From Corynebacterium uterequi (GTDB taxonomy: Bacteria > Actinomycetota > Actinomycetes > Mycobacteriales > Mycobacteriaceae), in the NCBI RefSeq assembly GCF_001021065.1, contig NZ_CP011546.1:1860001-1924000 (forward strand): DNA of 64,000 bases. The letters are read 5' to 3'. Within the stretch, counting starts at the first letter, position 1. The number at the start of each line of letters is the position of its first letter. The notes beneath the pieces are model-generated. The model was given only the letters and a program-made list of their open reading frames with translations, had not been told where the DNA came from and ran no database searches. Both the position numbers and the translations under genes were made by a program. Of the stretch, positions 25,943 to 37,591 are shown one piece after another.

Positions 25943-27937
25943 GTGCCCGAGCCCGACGAAGCAGCCCCCCTGTCCACCGAGGAATTACTCGCCGCGGCGG
26001 TGTCCGCCATCGGCGGCAGCCCCCGGCCCGGGCAAGAACGTATGGCCTCGGCCGTGGATCAGGCCCTTGACGTGGGCCGGCACCTCGCCGTGCAGGCTGG
26101 CACCGGTACCGGCAAGTCCATGGCCTATCTGGTACCCGCCATCCGCTACGCCCAGGAGGAGGATGCCACCGTCGTCGTGTCCACCGCCACCCTGGGTCTG
26201 CAGAATCAGCTCGTGCACCGCGACCTCCCTCGCCTGGCCGACGCGTTGGAACCGCACCTGAGCCGCAGGCCCAGCTTCGCGATCCTCAAGGGCCGGTCCA
26301 ACTACGTCTGCCTCCACAAGGTGTCCGATGTCGAAGACCTCCCGGAGGGGGAATCGCTCCTCGACGCCGGGCAGCTCTCCCGCCTGGGCGCCCACGCCGA
26401 GCGGGTGAGGCAGTGGGCGCAGCAAACCGAGACGGGAGACCGCGACGATCTCACCCCGGGCGTGCCCAACATCGTATGGCGGGCCTTCTCGGTCACCGCG
26501 AAGGAGTGCCTCGGCGCGGCTCGGTGCCCACACGGTGAGGAGTGCTTCGCCACCCTCGCCCGCGCCGCCGCCAGCGAGAAGGACATCGTGGTCACCAACC
26601 ACGCACTGCTGGCCATCGACGCCTTGAGCGACTTTGCTATTCTGCCGGACCACGACGCGGTCATCATCGACGAGGCGCACGAGCTCGACGGACGCATCAC
26701 GTCCGTCGCCACCTCGGAGATTTCCCCGCATGGCATCTCCCTGGCGGCCAAGCGAGGTGAAAAGCTCGACGCCGCGAAGCGCTCCGAAGAGCTGCGCGAG
26801 ATCAGCGACGATCTGGAGGCGATGCTGGCCATCCAGCCAGAGGGCCGCTGGACGAGCCTGGACGACACGGCCCGCACCTCGCTGACCGGCCTGGCCTCCG
26901 GACTGTGGCGGCTGCGCGAGGACATTCAACGCGGCGGCCACGACGGCGAATCCGAATCGGACCCGGAACGCGCCGCCGAGCGCCAGAACCTCACCAACCA
27001 CCTGTTGGAACTGCACGACGCCGTCGTCCGGATCCTCGACGTGTTCGCCGAGGGCAGCGCCGACCCCACCACCGCTCGCGACGTGGTGTGGTTGCAGCGC
27101 ACCCAGAAAGAGCAATCCCGGCTCGCCGTGGCCCCGCTATCGATCGCGGGACTGCTTCGAGAGTCGCTCTTCGCCGATCACACTGTCGTTCTCACCTCCG
27201 CCACGCTCACCGTTGGCGGGAACTTCAACGCCATGGCCGCTGCGTGGGGGTTGCCTCGTGGGTCCTGGGACCACCTCGACGCCGGCACCCCCTTCGATCC
27301 CGCCGCCTCGGGCATCCTCTACCAGGCCGCCCACCTACCCAAGCCCGGTCGCGACGGGCTCAGCGCCGAAGCCTTAGACGAAATGACCGAGCTCATCCTC
27401 GCCGCCGGCGGGCGGACGTTGGGGTTGTTTTCGTCGAGGCGCGCCGCCGAGCAGGCCGCGGAGGCGCTGCGCCCCCGCCTGCCCTTCGACATTCTGCTTC
27501 AAGGCGAGGACACCATCGGCGCGCTCGTCGCCCGCTTCCAGGCGAATGAGAATACCTGTCTTTTCGGCACCCTCACCCTATGGCAGGGCGTGGACGTGCC
27601 GGGGCCGTCGTTGTCCCTGGTCATCATTGACCGCATCCCCTTCCCTCGGCCGGACGACCCGCTGCTGAAGGCCCGCTCGGAGGCGGCCGACGCCGCCGGC
27701 CGCAACGGCTTCATGGAGGTCTCCGCCACCCACGCGGGGCTGCTGCTCGCACAGGGCACCGGGCGTTTGCTGCGGTCGGTCACCGACCGGGGCGTCGTAG
27801 CTGTCCTCGACTCCCGGCTGGCCACCGCCCGCTACGGCGGCTTCCTGCGCCGGTCTATGCCGGCATTTTGGACGACGACCTCCCTTGAGGTGGTCACCGG
27901 CGCGTTACGACGGCTGGTGGCCGCTCCCCGGAAGTAG
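25943..27937 (+). CDS. dinG: DinG-type ATP-dependent DNA helicase
   Basis: A 664-aa XPD/DinG-family superfamily 2 helicase. Walker A is VQAGTGTGKSMAYLVPA, the DEAH box is VIIDEAHELDG, and cysteines around YVCLHKVSD and ECLGAARCPHGEECFA would ligate the 4Fe-4S cluster. Motif VI is LAQGTGRLLRSVTDRG. Start is the GTG at 25943, soon after pncB. The end overlaps the convergent next gene by 33 bp. Likely acts on R-loops or replication conflicts. Confidence 0.92.
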   Translation: MPEPDEAAPLSTEELLAAAVSAIGGSPRPGQERMASAVDQALDVGRHLAVQAGTGTGKSMAYLVPAIRYAQEEDATVVVSTATLGLQNQLVHRDLPRLADALEPHLSRRPSFAILKGRSNYVCLHKVSDVEDLPEGESLLDAGQLSRLGAHAERVRQWAQQTETGDRDDLTPGVPNIVWRAFSVTAKECLGAARCPHGEECFATLARAAASEKDIVVTNHALLAIDALSDFAILPDHDAVIIDEAHELDGRITSVATSEISPHGISLAAKRGEKLDAAKRSEELREISDDLEAMLAIQPEGRWTSLDDTARTSLTGLASGLWRLREDIQRGGHDGESESDPERAAERQNLTNHLLELHDAVVRILDVFAEGSADPTTARDVVWLQRTQKEQSRLAVAPLSIAGLLRESLFADHTVVLTSATLTVGGNFNAMAAAWGLPRGSWDHLDAGTPFDPAASGILYQAAHLPKPGRDGLSAEALDEMTELILAAGGRTLGLFSSRRAAEQAAEALRPRLPFDILLQGEDTIGALVARFQANENTCLFGTLTLWQGVDVPGPSLSLVIIDRIPFPRPDDPLLKARSEAADAAGRNGFMEVSATHAGLLLAQGTGRLLRSVTDRGVVAVLDSRLATARYGGFLRRSMPAFWTTTSLEVVTGALRRLVAAPRK

Positions 27938-28666
27938 GTCCCGCCGGGCCACGCCGAGGGCCGTGATCGCGCCCGGCGCCACCTCGGTGAATCCGGCATC
28001 GACCACCGTCGCCGCGGTCGGTAGCGCAGCGGCCTGCGCGAACTCCTCGCCACTGACCTCCCGCACGCTCAGTGGGCACGCGTCGGCCGCCCACTGCAGG
28101 GCCGACGCCGGATCACGCTGATACCACGCAGCCGCTAGCAGCATAGCGGCATGGCCAGCTTGCGCGGCGGCCTTACCGGCGCTCATCTGCAGCGAGGCGT
28201 CGATGAGAATGAGGGGCTGGGACGCGTCAACGTCGGCCATCGTGGCGCCGTCGGCGGGCAGGTCCGTTCCCTTGACCTGGAGCTTGCGTAACTCCGCCGG
28301 TACGGCGTCCATGCGGGTGGGCAGGAACGCGCGTGCCTGCGCACCGTCGACGTCGACGGTGACTCCGGCGAGCTGCTGTGCCCGTTCCCAACCGCTATTG
28401 CGGGCCCGGCGAACCACCTTGCGGATGCGGTGGGTGTACCACGGCGTGAGCGCATCCTGCCATGCTCCCGGCTGGTCGGCGCGGTGATCGAGGCAGACCA
28501 GCACCGCTGCCCTGGCGGCGGCGGTGAGCGCTGCGACGCGTTTGGGTGGATCGTTTTTGGGCAGATGCAGGACAATCTGCATGGCCTGGACGGTGTGCGG
28601 GTCGTCCGGGTTCTCGCCGCGGGGTCGGGTCACGGCGTCGACCAGCCGATCGAATGCGTCCGGCAC
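27905..28666 (-). CDS. PTH2-like peptidyl-tRNA hydrolase domain protein
   Basis: A 253-aa protein. The C-terminal half contains LILIDASLQMSAGKAAAQAG followed by HAAMLLAA, close to the Pth2 core (usually MSxGKxAAQxxHA). The N-terminal 110 residues are a less conserved helical domain seen in actinobacterial members. Whether it hydrolyses peptidyl-tRNA in vivo is inferred from the family. It sits 1 nt downstream of serB and overlaps dinG tail to tail. Confidence 0.8.
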   Translation of the reverse strand: MPDAFDRLVDAVTRPRGENPDDPHTVQAMQIVLHLPKNDPPKRVAALTAAARAAVLVCLDHRADQPGAWQDALTPWYTHRIRKVVRRARNSGWERAQQLAGVTVDVDGAQARAFLPTRMDAVPAELRKLQVKGTDLPADGATMADVDASQPLILIDASLQMSAGKAAAQAGHAAMLLAAAWYQRDPASALQWAADACPLSVREVSGEEFAQAAALPTAATVVDAGFTEVAPGAITALGVARRDLLPGSGHQPS

Positions 28667-28667
28667 G

Positions 28668-29912
28668 TTAGGCTTCCTGTTCGCTGAGACCGGCGGCCTC
28701 GACCTCGTAGCGCGGCACCCCCAGCATGTACAGCACCTCGTCGAGGAAAGGATGCGTGACGGCGGTATCCGCTACCTCTGTGAGCGCTGGCTTCGCATTG
28801 AAGGCGATTCCCAAGCCTGCCGCGGAGATCATGTCAATGTCATTGGCGCCATCGCCCACCGCCACCGTCTGATCCATCCCGAGACCGGAATCGGCGGCGA
28901 ATTCCCGCAGGAAGGCGGCTTTAGCGGCCCGGTCCACCACCTGCCCGACCACGCGGCCGGTGAGCCTTCCGTCGACGATTTCCAACGTATTGGCCCGCAT
29001 ATAGTCCAGCTCCAGCTCGGCGGCCAGGCCGGTAAGCACCTGCGTGAAGCCGCCGGAAACCACCGCCGTACGGTAACCCATCCGGTTTAACGCGCGGATG
29101 GTGGTCCTGGCGCCGGGAGTGAGTTCGATGCTGGCCGCCACCTCGTCGATGACAGCGGCGTCGAGCCCCGCCAACGTGCGAACCCGCTCGCGCAGGGAGG
29201 CTTCGAAGTCGAGCTCGCCGCGCATCGCCCGCTCGGTCACCGCGGCTACCTCAGCCTCCTTACCGGCGTGCGCAGCGAGCATTTCGATGACTTCGCCGGT
29301 GATAAGGGTCGAGTCACAGTCGAAACAGACCAGCCGCTTAGCGCGTCGGTTGAGCCCGGCTTGCTCCATGGCGATATCCACGCCCAGGCCTGCCGACGCC
29401 GCGCTAAGCGCCTCCCGGACGGCCGTCGCGTCGCCCCGGGTTGATCGCGGAACGCTGACGGACAGCTCCAGCCCGGTGATCGGGTGTTCCGAAATGCCCC
29501 GAATGCGGTCAATGTTCGCGCCATAGTCGGCGAGAGTCCGTCCGACGACGGACAAGGCCTCGGCGGTCACCGGCTGGCCGAGGACGACGACCGAGTGCGT
29601 CGAGCGGGGACGGGCCCGGTCGGCGACGTCGGCGCCGGTCTCCACGCTCACGTGCTGCGAGTGCACTTCAAGGGTGTCACGAAGACCGCGGCCGAGTACC
29701 TCAAGCCGGCCCGGCTCGACGCCCACGAAGGCGGCCAGGGAAATGCGGCCACGGAAGAGCGCCTGCTCCACGTCGAGGACGTGGACCCGGTGCGAACTTA
29801 AAACCCGGAAGAAGGCGGCGGACACCCCCGGCGAATCGGGTCCAGTACTGGTCACGACGGCGACCTCGTATCCGTCCGGCAGCGTCGCGGTGGGCGTTCG
29901 ATCTATAGTCAC
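28668..29912 (-). CDS. serB: phosphoserine phosphatase
   Basis: A 414-aa HAD-family enzyme, last step of serine synthesis. An N-terminal ACT-like region (about 10-185) precedes the HAD domain, with the nucleophile in VCFDCDSTLITGEVIEMLA and the Mg site in VAVGDGANDIDMISAAG. Length matches the actinobacterial two-domain type. The GTG at 29912 follows CACAAT by 6 nt; no ribosome site. Confidence 0.94.
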   Translation of the reverse strand: MTIDRTPTATLPDGYEVAVVTSTGPDSPGVSAAFFRVLSSHRVHVLDVEQALFRGRISLAAFVGVEPGRLEVLGRGLRDTLEVHSQHVSVETGADVADRARPRSTHSVVVLGQPVTAEALSVVGRTLADYGANIDRIRGISEHPITGLELSVSVPRSTRGDATAVREALSAASAGLGVDIAMEQAGLNRRAKRLVCFDCDSTLITGEVIEMLAAHAGKEAEVAAVTERAMRGELDFEASLRERVRTLAGLDAAVIDEVAASIELTPGARTTIRALNRMGYRTAVVSGGFTQVLTGLAAELELDYMRANTLEIVDGRLTGRVVGQVVDRAAKAAFLREFAADSGLGMDQTVAVGDGANDIDMISAAGLGIAFNAKPALTEVADTAVTHPFLDEVLYMLGVPRYEVEAAGLSEQEA

Positions 29913-29918
29913 GCTGCG

Positions 29919-29924
29919 ATTGTG
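29919..29924 (-). promoter_or_regulatory. -10 box of serB
   Basis: CACAAT on the minus strand 6 nt before the GTG start; fits the leaderless pattern. Confidence 0.35.
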
Positions 29925-29950
29925 GCATGCCTGGCGGGGGCAGACCACAA

Positions 29951-29987
29951 AGCCCCCACCGACCGGGGTATTCAGTCGGTGGGGGCT
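29951..29987 (-). terminator. ctaD terminator
   Basis: A 13-bp perfect stem (AGCCCCCACCGAC / GTCGGTGGGGGCT) followed on the minus strand by TTTGT, 67 nt after the ctaD stop. Confidence 0.8.
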
Positions 29988-30053
29988 CAAGCGGCGGGGC
30001 GCACGGGCGGCCAGAAGGACACCGCCCGGGCCTGAGCGGAAACCTTCGCGTTC

Positions 30054-31754
30054 CTAGTGCTTGTCGCCGCCGGAGTGCTGCTCGCGGCGCATGCGCTCCA
30101 CCATGTGCGGGTAGTGCAGCTCAAAGGCCGGGCGCTCGGAGCGGATGCGGGGCAGGGAGACGAAGTTGTGGCGCGGCGGCGGGCACGAGGTGGCCCACTC
30201 CAGGGAGTTACCGTAGCCCCACGGGTCGTCGACCGTAACAACCTCGCCGTAGCGCCAGGACTTGAACACGTTCCAGATGAACGGGATCACGGAGGCACCC
30301 AGGAGGAAGGAGAAGATCGTGGAGATCTGGTTGAGCATGGTGAAGCCGTCGGAATCCAGGTAGTCCGCGTAGCGGCGCGGCATGCCCATGTTGCCCAGCC
30401 AGTGCTGGACGATGAAGGTGCCCTGGAAGCCCACGAAGGTGAGCCAGAAGTGGATCTTTCCGAGCCGCTCGTCGAGCATACGGCCCGTCATCTTCGGGAA
30501 CCAGAAGTAAATGCCGGCGAAGGAGGTGAACACCAGGGTGCCGAACAGGGTGTAGTGGAAGTGCGCGATGAGGAAGTAGGACTCCGCCAGGTGGAAATCC
30601 AGCGGCGGGGAGGCCAGCATAATGCCGGTCAGGCCGCCGAAGAGGAAGGTGGTCATGAAGCCCATGGCCCAGATCATCGGCGTCTGCCAGGTGATGTGGC
30701 CGTTCCACATCGTGCCCACCCAGTTAAAGAACTTCATGCCGGTCGGGATGGAGATGAGGAAGGTCATGAAGGAGAAGAAGGGCAGCAGCACCGCGCCGGT
30801 GACGAACATGTGGTGAGCCCACACCGCCATGGACAGCGCGCCGATCGCGAGGATGGCGAAGACCAGGCCGATGTAGCCGAAGACCGGCTTACGGGAGAAC
30901 ACCGGGACGATCTCGGAGATGATGCCGAAGAAGGGCAGGGCGAGAACGTAGACCTCGGGGTGGCCGAAGAACCAGAAGAGGTGCTGCCACAGCACGGCGC
31001 CGCCGTTAGCGGAATCGTAGATGTGTCCGCCCAGCTTGCGGTCGTAGAGGACGCCGAGGGCGGCGGCCAGCAGCAGCGGGAAGATCATGAGGACGATGAG
31101 GGAGGCGGTGAACACGCCCCACACGAACACCGGCATGCGGAACATCGTCATGCCCGGGGCGCGCATGGTCAGCACGGTGGTGACCATGTTGATTGCGGAA
31201 GCGACGGTACCAACGCCGGTGGCGCCGACGCCGACGATCCACATGTCCGCGCCAATGCCCGGCGTGTGGACGGCGTCGGCCAGCGGCATGTACATGGTCC
31301 AACCGAAGTCAGCCGCGCCACCCGGGGTGAGGAACCCGAAGAGCATGGCCACGCCGCCGATCATGGTGATCCAGAAGCCGAAGGCATTCAGGCGGGGGAA
31401 GGCCACGTCCGGGGCGCCGAGCTGCAGCGGCAGGATGTAGTTACCGAAGCCCCACACGATTGGGGTACCGAACAGCAGCAGCATCACCGTGCCGTGCATG
31501 GTGAACAGCTGGTTGAACTGCTCGTTAGACAAGAACTGCAGGCCCGGGCTGAACAGCTCCGCACGCAGCAGAAGGGCCATGAGGCCACCCAAGAAGAAGA
31601 AGCTGACGGACATGATGATGTACATGATGCCCAGCTCTTTGTGGTCGGTCGTGGTCAGCATCGTCCACGCCTTCGAACCGAGCCGGGCCTTGCCCGTCGG
31701 CTCGGGACGTTCGGGCGCGACGTAATCGTCGAGCCGTGGCGCCACAGCGGTCAT
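30054..31754 (-). CDS. ctaD: cytochrome c oxidase subunit I
   Basis: A 566-aa, 12-helix catalytic subunit of the aa3 oxidase, carrying heme a, heme a3 and CuB. The cross-linked His-Tyr region is [19 protein letters not shown]; heme ligand histidines lie in [12 protein letters not shown] and [10 protein letters not shown], and a histidine pair in [10 protein letters not shown]. The start at 31754 has AGGAGGAC about 7 nt upstream. It has its own terminator and a long 5' leader. Confidence 0.97.
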   Translation of the reverse strand: MTAVAPRLDDYVAPERPEPTGKARLGSKAWTMLTTTDHKELGIMYIIMSVSFFFLGGLMALLLRAELFSPGLQFLSNEQFNQLFTMHGTVMLLLFGTPIVWGFGNYILPLQLGAPDVAFPRLNAFGFWITMIGGVAMLFGFLTPGGAADFGWTMYMPLADAVHTPGIGADMWIVGVGATGVGTVASAINMVTTVLTMRAPGMTMFRMPVFVWGVFTASLIVLMIFPLLLAAALGVLYDRKLGGHIYDSANGGAVLWQHLFWFFGHPEVYVLALPFFGIISEIVPVFSRKPVFGYIGLVFAILAIGALSMAVWAHHMFVTGAVLLPFFSFMTFLISIPTGMKFFNWVGTMWNGHITWQTPMIWAMGFMTTFLFGGLTGIMLASPPLDFHLAESYFLIAHFHYTLFGTLVFTSFAGIYFWFPKMTGRMLDERLGKIHFWLTFVGFQGTFIVQHWLGNMGMPRRYADYLDSDGFTMLNQISTIFSFLLGASVIPFIWNVFKSWRYGEVVTVDDPWGYGNSLEWATSCPPPRHNFVSLPRIRSERPAFELHYPHMVERMRREQHSGGDKH

Positions 31755-32059
31755 AAAGTCCTCCTGACTACAAGCGCTTCGCCGCCGCGAGGCGCTTAGT
31801 TGTATTTCAGTCACACCTTGCGGGTGTGACAACGCACTGCTGAGCCACTGGACCCAACAAGACACGCCTAGTGTAACCCGAGGGCGATTCAGCAAAAGTT
31901 CACGTTTCGAGGAAACTCCCAGGTGCCACGCCGCCGACCACGAAAAACCCCAAAATCAGTGACCGACGTCACATTTTCGGCCCGGTCAGACCAGTGACTA
32001 GGGAGCAAAAGCCCCGGTCACCGGCCCCTTATGGGAGTCAACCGAAAGGTGGAATGGCT
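31755..32059. other. ctaD 5' region and nrdF downstream region
   Basis: 305 bp without a gene. A perfect 8-bp hairpin GTCACACC/GGTGTGAC lies at 31810-31830, and an AGCGC..GCGCTT inverted repeat nearer the ctaD start; both could fall in the ctaD leader. No recognised riboswitch. GGGAGCAAAAGCCCC near 32000 may help end nrdF transcription. Confidence 0.45.
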
Positions 32060-33208
<1,149 letters not shown>

Positions 33209-33336
33209 CTACCCCAGCGGTTGTAAGATATTCCCATTAATAGCGACCTCACCCGGGTCGCGTCACCCCCGATTTCTCTGGGGAGCCGGACAGCGCCGGC
33301 GCGATGAGATTTGCTTTTCGAAAGGACTGCCGGAAT

Positions 33337-34056
33337 ATGGCATCGCCCCAACCATCCTCCGCCACTCCCCTGCTCACTACTGTGTTGGAGAGCCTTGGCC
33401 AGCGCATTGTCTCCGGTGAGCTCCAGGAGGGGCACACCTTCACGCTGCAGACCATCGGCGATCGCTTCGGCATCTCCCGCACCGTGGCCCGTGAGGCCAT
33501 GCGAGCGCTTGAGCAATTGGGGTTGGTGGCGTCCTCGCGGCGGGTGGGCATCACTGTGCTGCCACGAAGCAATTGGGCGGTGTTCGACCCACAGGTCATC
33601 ACGTGGCGGATGCGCTCCGCCGCGGAACGTCCCCAGCAGCTGCAGGCACTCACCGAACTACGGATCGCCGTCGAACCCATCGCAGCGTTCAACGCCGCTA
33701 TCCACGCCACCGACGCCCAACGGGCGGAGTTGTTGGAACTCGCCGCTGAGTTGCGTCGTCTCGGCGAGGACACGCACGGTAAATCTTCCGATTTCCTGCG
33801 CGTCGACATCCGCTTTCATTCCCTGCTGCTGGAGGCCTCGGGCAATGAGATGTTCATCGCTTTGATTCCCTCGCTGTTGGAGGCTCTCTACGGGCGCACG
33901 GAGTTCGGCCTCCAACCGGCCAGCCCGGCTCATGAGGCGCTCGACGCGCACGACGCGCTCGCCCAGGCCATCAGCTCGGGCGATGCAAGCGGCGCCGAGG
34001 AGCAGTCACGGCTACTTATCTCCGAGGTACGCGCCGCCCTCCGACGCAGCCGCTAG
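33337..34056 (+). CDS. gntR1: GntR/FadR-family regulator, GntR1-like
   Basis: A 239-aa regulator: winged HTH at about residues 15-75 (FTLQTIGDRFGISRTVAREA) and an FCD-type effector domain with LRVDIRFHSLLLEASGN and HEALDAHDALAQAI. Position next to nrdF/nrdE matches gntR1 of C. glutamicum, which represses gntK and gntP and activates sugar uptake genes, and operator-like sites occur at gntK and gntP here. The ATG at 33337 has GAAAGGA about 10 nt upstream. The assignment is by synteny and family. Confidence 0.82.
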   Translation: MASPQPSSATPLLTTVLESLGQRIVSGELQEGHTFTLQTIGDRFGISRTVAREAMRALEQLGLVASSRRVGITVLPRSNWAVFDPQVITWRMRSAAERPQQLQALTELRIAVEPIAAFNAAIHATDAQRAELLELAAELRRLGEDTHGKSSDFLRVDIRFHSLLLEASGNEMFIALIPSLLEALYGRTEFGLQPASPAHEALDAHDALAQAISSGDASGAEEQSRLLISEVRAALRRSR

Positions 34057-34089
34057 AGCGAGTGGGCACCGCGGCGCCCCCGCTGCCAC

Positions 34090-34248
34090 TCACCCACGGG
34101 GCGCTTGCTTCCGCTTCGACCTCCCCGCGGGGCGCTCGTGCCCTCTTCGACCTCCCCGCGGGGCGCTCTTGCGCCCCACTTCCACCTATCCGCGGGGCGC
34201 TCTTGCGCCCCACTTCCACCTATCCGCGGGGCGCTCTTGCGCCCCGCG
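34090..34248. repeat. tandem 31-34-bp repeats, each with a GC hairpin
   Basis: Five tandem copies between the gntR1 stop and the nrdE stop; the last three repeat every 34 bp. Full units carry GGGGCGC-TCTT-GCGCCCC, a 7-bp stem with a 4-nt loop, separated by a CCACCTATCCGC-type spacer. Position between convergent genes suggests bidirectional termination, and copy number may vary among strains. Confidence 0.85.
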
Positions 34249-34249
34249 T

Positions 34250-36418
34250 TTACAGCATGCAGCTGACGCAGCCCTCTACCTCGGTGCCGGCCAGGGCCAT
34301 CTGACGCAGGCGGATGTAGTAGAGGGTCTTGATGCCCTTCCGCCAGGCGTAGATCTGGGCCCGGTTGATGTCCCGGGTGGTGGCGGTGTCTTTGAAGAAG
34401 AGCGTTAGCGACAAGCCCTGGTCCACGTATTTGGTGGCTACCGCGTAGGTGTCGATGATCTTCTCGTAGCCGATCTCGTAGGCATCCTTGAAGTAGTCCA
34501 GGTTCTCGTTGTCCATGTGGGGGGCCGGGTAGTAGACACGACCCACCTTGCCCTCCTTGCGGATCTCGATCTTCGAGGCGATCGGGTGGATGGACGACGT
34601 GGAGTTGTTGATGTAGGAGATGGATCCGGTCGGCGGCACGGCCTGGAGGTAGGCGTTGTAGAGACCGTGTTCCATGACGCTCGCCTTGAGCTGTTCCCAG
34701 TCCTGCTGCGTGGGAACGTTCATGGAGGACTGCTCCACGATCTGCTTGACCCGCGGCGTCGTCGGTGCGAAGTCGGCTGGATCGTAGCGGTCGAAGAAGG
34801 CACCGCTGGCGTAGTCGGAGGTTTCGAAGTTGGCGAACGTCTCTCCGCGTTCCTTGGCGATGAGGTTGGAGGCCTTAATCGCCTCGTACATCACGGCCGC
34901 AAAGTAGACGTTGGTGAAATCCAGTGCCTCGTCCGAGCCGTACTCGATGTGTTCGCGGCCGAGGTAGCCGTGGAGGTTCATCTGGCCAAGGCCGATGGCG
35001 TGCGACGCTTTGTTTCCTTCCCGGACGCTGGGGACGGACTCGATGCTCGTCTGATCGGACACACTGGTCAGGCCCCGCACCGCGGTCTCGATCGTCTGCG
35101 CGAAATCGGGGGAATCGACCGTCATGGCGATGTTGAGCGAGCCGAGGTTGCAGGAGATGTCGTGGCCGATGACGTCGAATGTGAGGTCCTCGTTGAGCAC
35201 CGACGGGGTGTTGACCTGCAGGATCTCCGAGCACAGGTTGGACATGTTGATCCGCCCCTCAACGGGGTTGGCCCGATTCACGGTGTCCTCGAACATGATG
35301 TAGGGGTAGCCCGATTCGAACTGGATCTCTGCCAGAGTCTGGAAGAACTGGCGGGCGTTGATCTTGGCCTTGCGAATCCGGTCGTCCTCCACCATCTCCC
35401 AGTAGTGCTCGCTCACCGAGATGTCGCCGAAGGGCTTGCCGTAGATGCGCTCGACGTCGTACGGGCTGAACAGGTACATGTCGTCGTTACGCTTGGCCAG
35501 CTCGAACGTGATGTCCGGGATGAGCACACCGAGCGAGAGGGTCTTGATGCGGATCTTCTCGTCCGCATTCTCCCGCTTGGTGTCGAGGAACTTCATGATG
35601 TCCGGGTGGTGGGCGTTGAGGTACACCGCCCCGGCTCCCTGTCGCGCGCCGAGCTGATTGGCGTAGGAGAAGGAATCCTCCAACAGCTTCATGACGGGGA
35701 TGACTCCGGAGGACTGGTTCTCGATGTGCTTGATCGGCGCGCCGGATTCCCGAAGGTTGCTCAGCAGCAGGGCGACGCCGCCGCCGCGCTTGGACAGCTG
35801 CAGCGCGGAGTTGATGGCCCGGCCGATGGACTCCATATTGTCTTCGATACGCAGCAGGAAGCAGGAGACCAGCTCGCCGCGCTGGGCCTTGCCGGCGTTG
35901 AGGAACGTCGGCGTCGCCGGCTGGAAGCGCCCGGACATGATCTCATCCACAAGGTGTTCAGCCAATGCGGTATCCCCGCCCGCGAGGTAGAGCGCCGTCA
36001 TGGCTACGCGGTCCTCGAAGCGCTCTAGGTAGCGATTCCCGTCGAAGGTCTTCAGCGTGTACGAGGTGTAGTACTTAAACGCCCCAAGGAAGGACTTGAA
36101 GCGGAATTTGAACGCGTAGGCCCGCTTGTACAGGGACTTGATGAAGTCAGCATCGTAGCGCTGGAGCACCGTCGGATCGTAGTAGCGGTTCTCCACCAGG
36201 TACTTCAGCTTTTCTTCCAAGTCGTGGAAGTACACCGTGTTCTGGTTGACGTGCTGAAGGAAGTACTGGTTGGCGGCTTCGCGATCCTTGTCGAACTGAA
36301 TCTGGCCGTCCTCGCTGTAGAGGTTCAGCAGGGCGTTGAGGGCGTGGTAATCCAGCTGGTCATGTGCCGGGCTATCGGGGCTCTGCTGGCCCAGGATGGT
36401 GGCGGAGTGGGCAGTCAC
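34250..36418 (-). CDS. nrdE: class Ib ribonucleotide reductase alpha subunit
   Basis: A 722-aa catalytic subunit reducing NDPs. It has [17 protein letters not shown] near the start, active-site region [27 protein letters not shown], and [20 protein letters not shown]; the C-terminal GCVSCML provides the swinging cysteines re-reduced by NrdH. The GTG start at 36418 follows GAAAGGA; the frame is open 17 codons further. Third gene of nrdHIE. Confidence 0.96.
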   Translation of the reverse strand: MTAHSATILGQQSPDSPAHDQLDYHALNALLNLYSEDGQIQFDKDREAANQYFLQHVNQNTVYFHDLEEKLKYLVENRYYDPTVLQRYDADFIKSLYKRAYAFKFRFKSFLGAFKYYTSYTLKTFDGNRYLERFEDRVAMTALYLAGGDTALAEHLVDEIMSGRFQPATPTFLNAGKAQRGELVSCFLLRIEDNMESIGRAINSALQLSKRGGGVALLLSNLRESGAPIKHIENQSSGVIPVMKLLEDSFSYANQLGARQGAGAVYLNAHHPDIMKFLDTKRENADEKIRIKTLSLGVLIPDITFELAKRNDDMYLFSPYDVERIYGKPFGDISVSEHYWEMVEDDRIRKAKINARQFFQTLAEIQFESGYPYIMFEDTVNRANPVEGRINMSNLCSEILQVNTPSVLNEDLTFDVIGHDISCNLGSLNIAMTVDSPDFAQTIETAVRGLTSVSDQTSIESVPSVREGNKASHAIGLGQMNLHGYLGREHIEYGSDEALDFTNVYFAAVMYEAIKASNLIAKERGETFANFETSDYASGAFFDRYDPADFAPTTPRVKQIVEQSSMNVPTQQDWEQLKASVMEHGLYNAYLQAVPPTGSISYINNSTSSIHPIASKIEIRKEGKVGRVYYPAPHMDNENLDYFKDAYEIGYEKIIDTYAVATKYVDQGLSLTLFFKDTATTRDINRAQIYAWRKGIKTLYYIRLRQMALAGTEVEGCVSCML

Positions 36419-36532
36419 AGTTGACTTCAGTCCTTTCAACGTAGGTTCGTTTTCCTGTGGTCGTATCACTTACACCGTAGCGAGCCGCCTAGACACGAGC
36501 GCCGAGGGTGGTTCGAACAGGCAAGTTGACAC

Positions 36533-36964
36533 TTAAGGCTGCTTTATAAGTCCTAGCTTATCTGCGTTGGCGAGGAGGCCTTCCCGCACGATGCGGACGT
36601 CCTCCTCGGTTCCCAGCAGTTCGTAGCGATAGACGTAAGGCACGTGGCATTTGGCCGAGATCACCTCGCCGGCCTTGCCGAAGTCCGTGCCGAAGTTGGT
36701 GTTGCCGCCGGAGATGACGGCGCGAATGAGGCTTCGGTTGTGGGCATTGTTGAGGAACTTAATGACCTGCGGCGGCACCGGCCGGGTGTTCTGGTGGCTG
36801 ATCGACGCTCCGCCGCCATAAGTGGGGCAGACCAGGACGTAGGGTTCGTCGACGATGAGCTCGCCGTCGGTGCGCCGGATCGGGATTCGAGCGCTGGGGA
36901 AGCCGAGTTTGTCCACGAAGCGTCGAGTGTTTTCCGTCGCGGAGGAGTAGTAGACCACCAGCAT
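36533..36964 (-). CDS. nrdI: NrdI flavodoxin-like protein
   Basis: A 143-aa flavodoxin-like protein that supplies oxidant for assembling the NrdF Mn cofactor. FMN-binding segments are [28 protein letters not shown] and [13 protein letters not shown]. It lies between nrdH and nrdE. GAAAGAGG lies upstream of the ATG. Confidence 0.96.
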   Translation of the reverse strand: MLVVYYSSATENTRRFVDKLGFPSARIPIRRTDGELIVDEPYVLVCPTYGGGASISHQNTRPVPPQVIKFLNNAHNRSLIRAVISGGNTNFGTDFGKAGEVISAKCHVPYVYRYELLGTEEDVRIVREGLLANADKLGLIKQP

Positions 36965-37074
36965 GGGCTCAAGGCACCTCTTTCACTACCGCCCGCCGCC
37001 GAAAAGAACATAAAGAATGCCAGCCCCTTCGCGCGAGCGGAGTGTTGAGAGGCTGGCTTCATCGGTGCGAGTGG

Positions 37075-37308
37075 CTAGGCTGCGGCCTTCGCCAGGCCGC
37101 GGATGCGATCCGGGCGGAAGCCAGACCAGTGCTCGCCGTCGACCTCGACGACCGGAGCCTGGAGGTATCCCAGCGCCATGATGTAGTCACGGGCATCGGT
37201 ATCGATGGAAACGTCGACGAGGTTGTAGTCCAGGCCGGCCCGGTCCAGTGCCTTCTTCGTGGCGTTGCACTGAACGCACGCGGGCTTGGTGTAGACGGTG
37301 ATGGACAT
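37075..37308 (-). CDS. nrdH: glutaredoxin-like NrdH redoxin
   Basis: A 77-aa redoxin, the electron donor of NrdEF. Redox motif CVQC lies in VYTKPACVQCNATKKALD and the NrdH-specific WSGFRPDRI lies near the C-terminus. AAGGGGA precedes the ATG. First gene of the nrdHIE operon, downstream of two NrdR boxes. Confidence 0.97.
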   Translation of the reverse strand: MSITVYTKPACVQCNATKKALDRAGLDYNLVDVSIDTDARDYIMALGYLQAPVVEVDGEHWSGFRPDRIRGLAKAAA

Positions 37309-37395
37309 AATTTCCCCTTACTGCTGTAGCGCCGGCCACCTATGAGCTGCGGCTAAGGATCGCTGTGGTTCCGGCCCGTTTGGGCAACACCAACG

Positions 37396-37411
37396 ACACT
37401 ATACTTTGTGC
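37396..37411. promoter_or_regulatory. NrdR box 1
   Basis: ACACTATACTTTGTGC resembles the NrdR consensus (ACACwAtATaTwGTGT). It lies 88 nt upstream of nrdH, with its start 32 bp from the start of box 2. Confidence 0.7.
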
Positions 37412-37427
37412 CCCGTTCATGCAACTA

Positions 37428-37443
37428 ACACTATATATAGTAG
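37428..37443. promoter_or_regulatory. NrdR box 2
   Basis: ACACTATATATAGTAG is a near-palindromic NrdR box. The 32-bp spacing to box 1 puts both on one face of the helix, as in known NrdR-repressed promoters. Confidence 0.75.
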
Positions 37444-37537
37444 TTACACTGATGATATCCCCAGGTTAGCCCGCGCCGGGCACCCACATGTAGCAACGCT
37501 GGGATTACACACGTGTAACTCCCCCATGAAACGACGA

Positions 37538-37576
37538 AAGCCGGGCGCGCACGACAACAGCGTGCACACCCGGCTT
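37538..37576 (-). terminator. rpmJ terminator
   Basis: Stem AAGCCGGG/CCCGGCTT with an inner GTGC/GCAC extension, followed on the minus strand by TTCGTCGTTT, 16 nt after the rpmJ stop. Confidence 0.75.
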
Positions 37577-37591
37577 CCGGGAAGCGAACTC

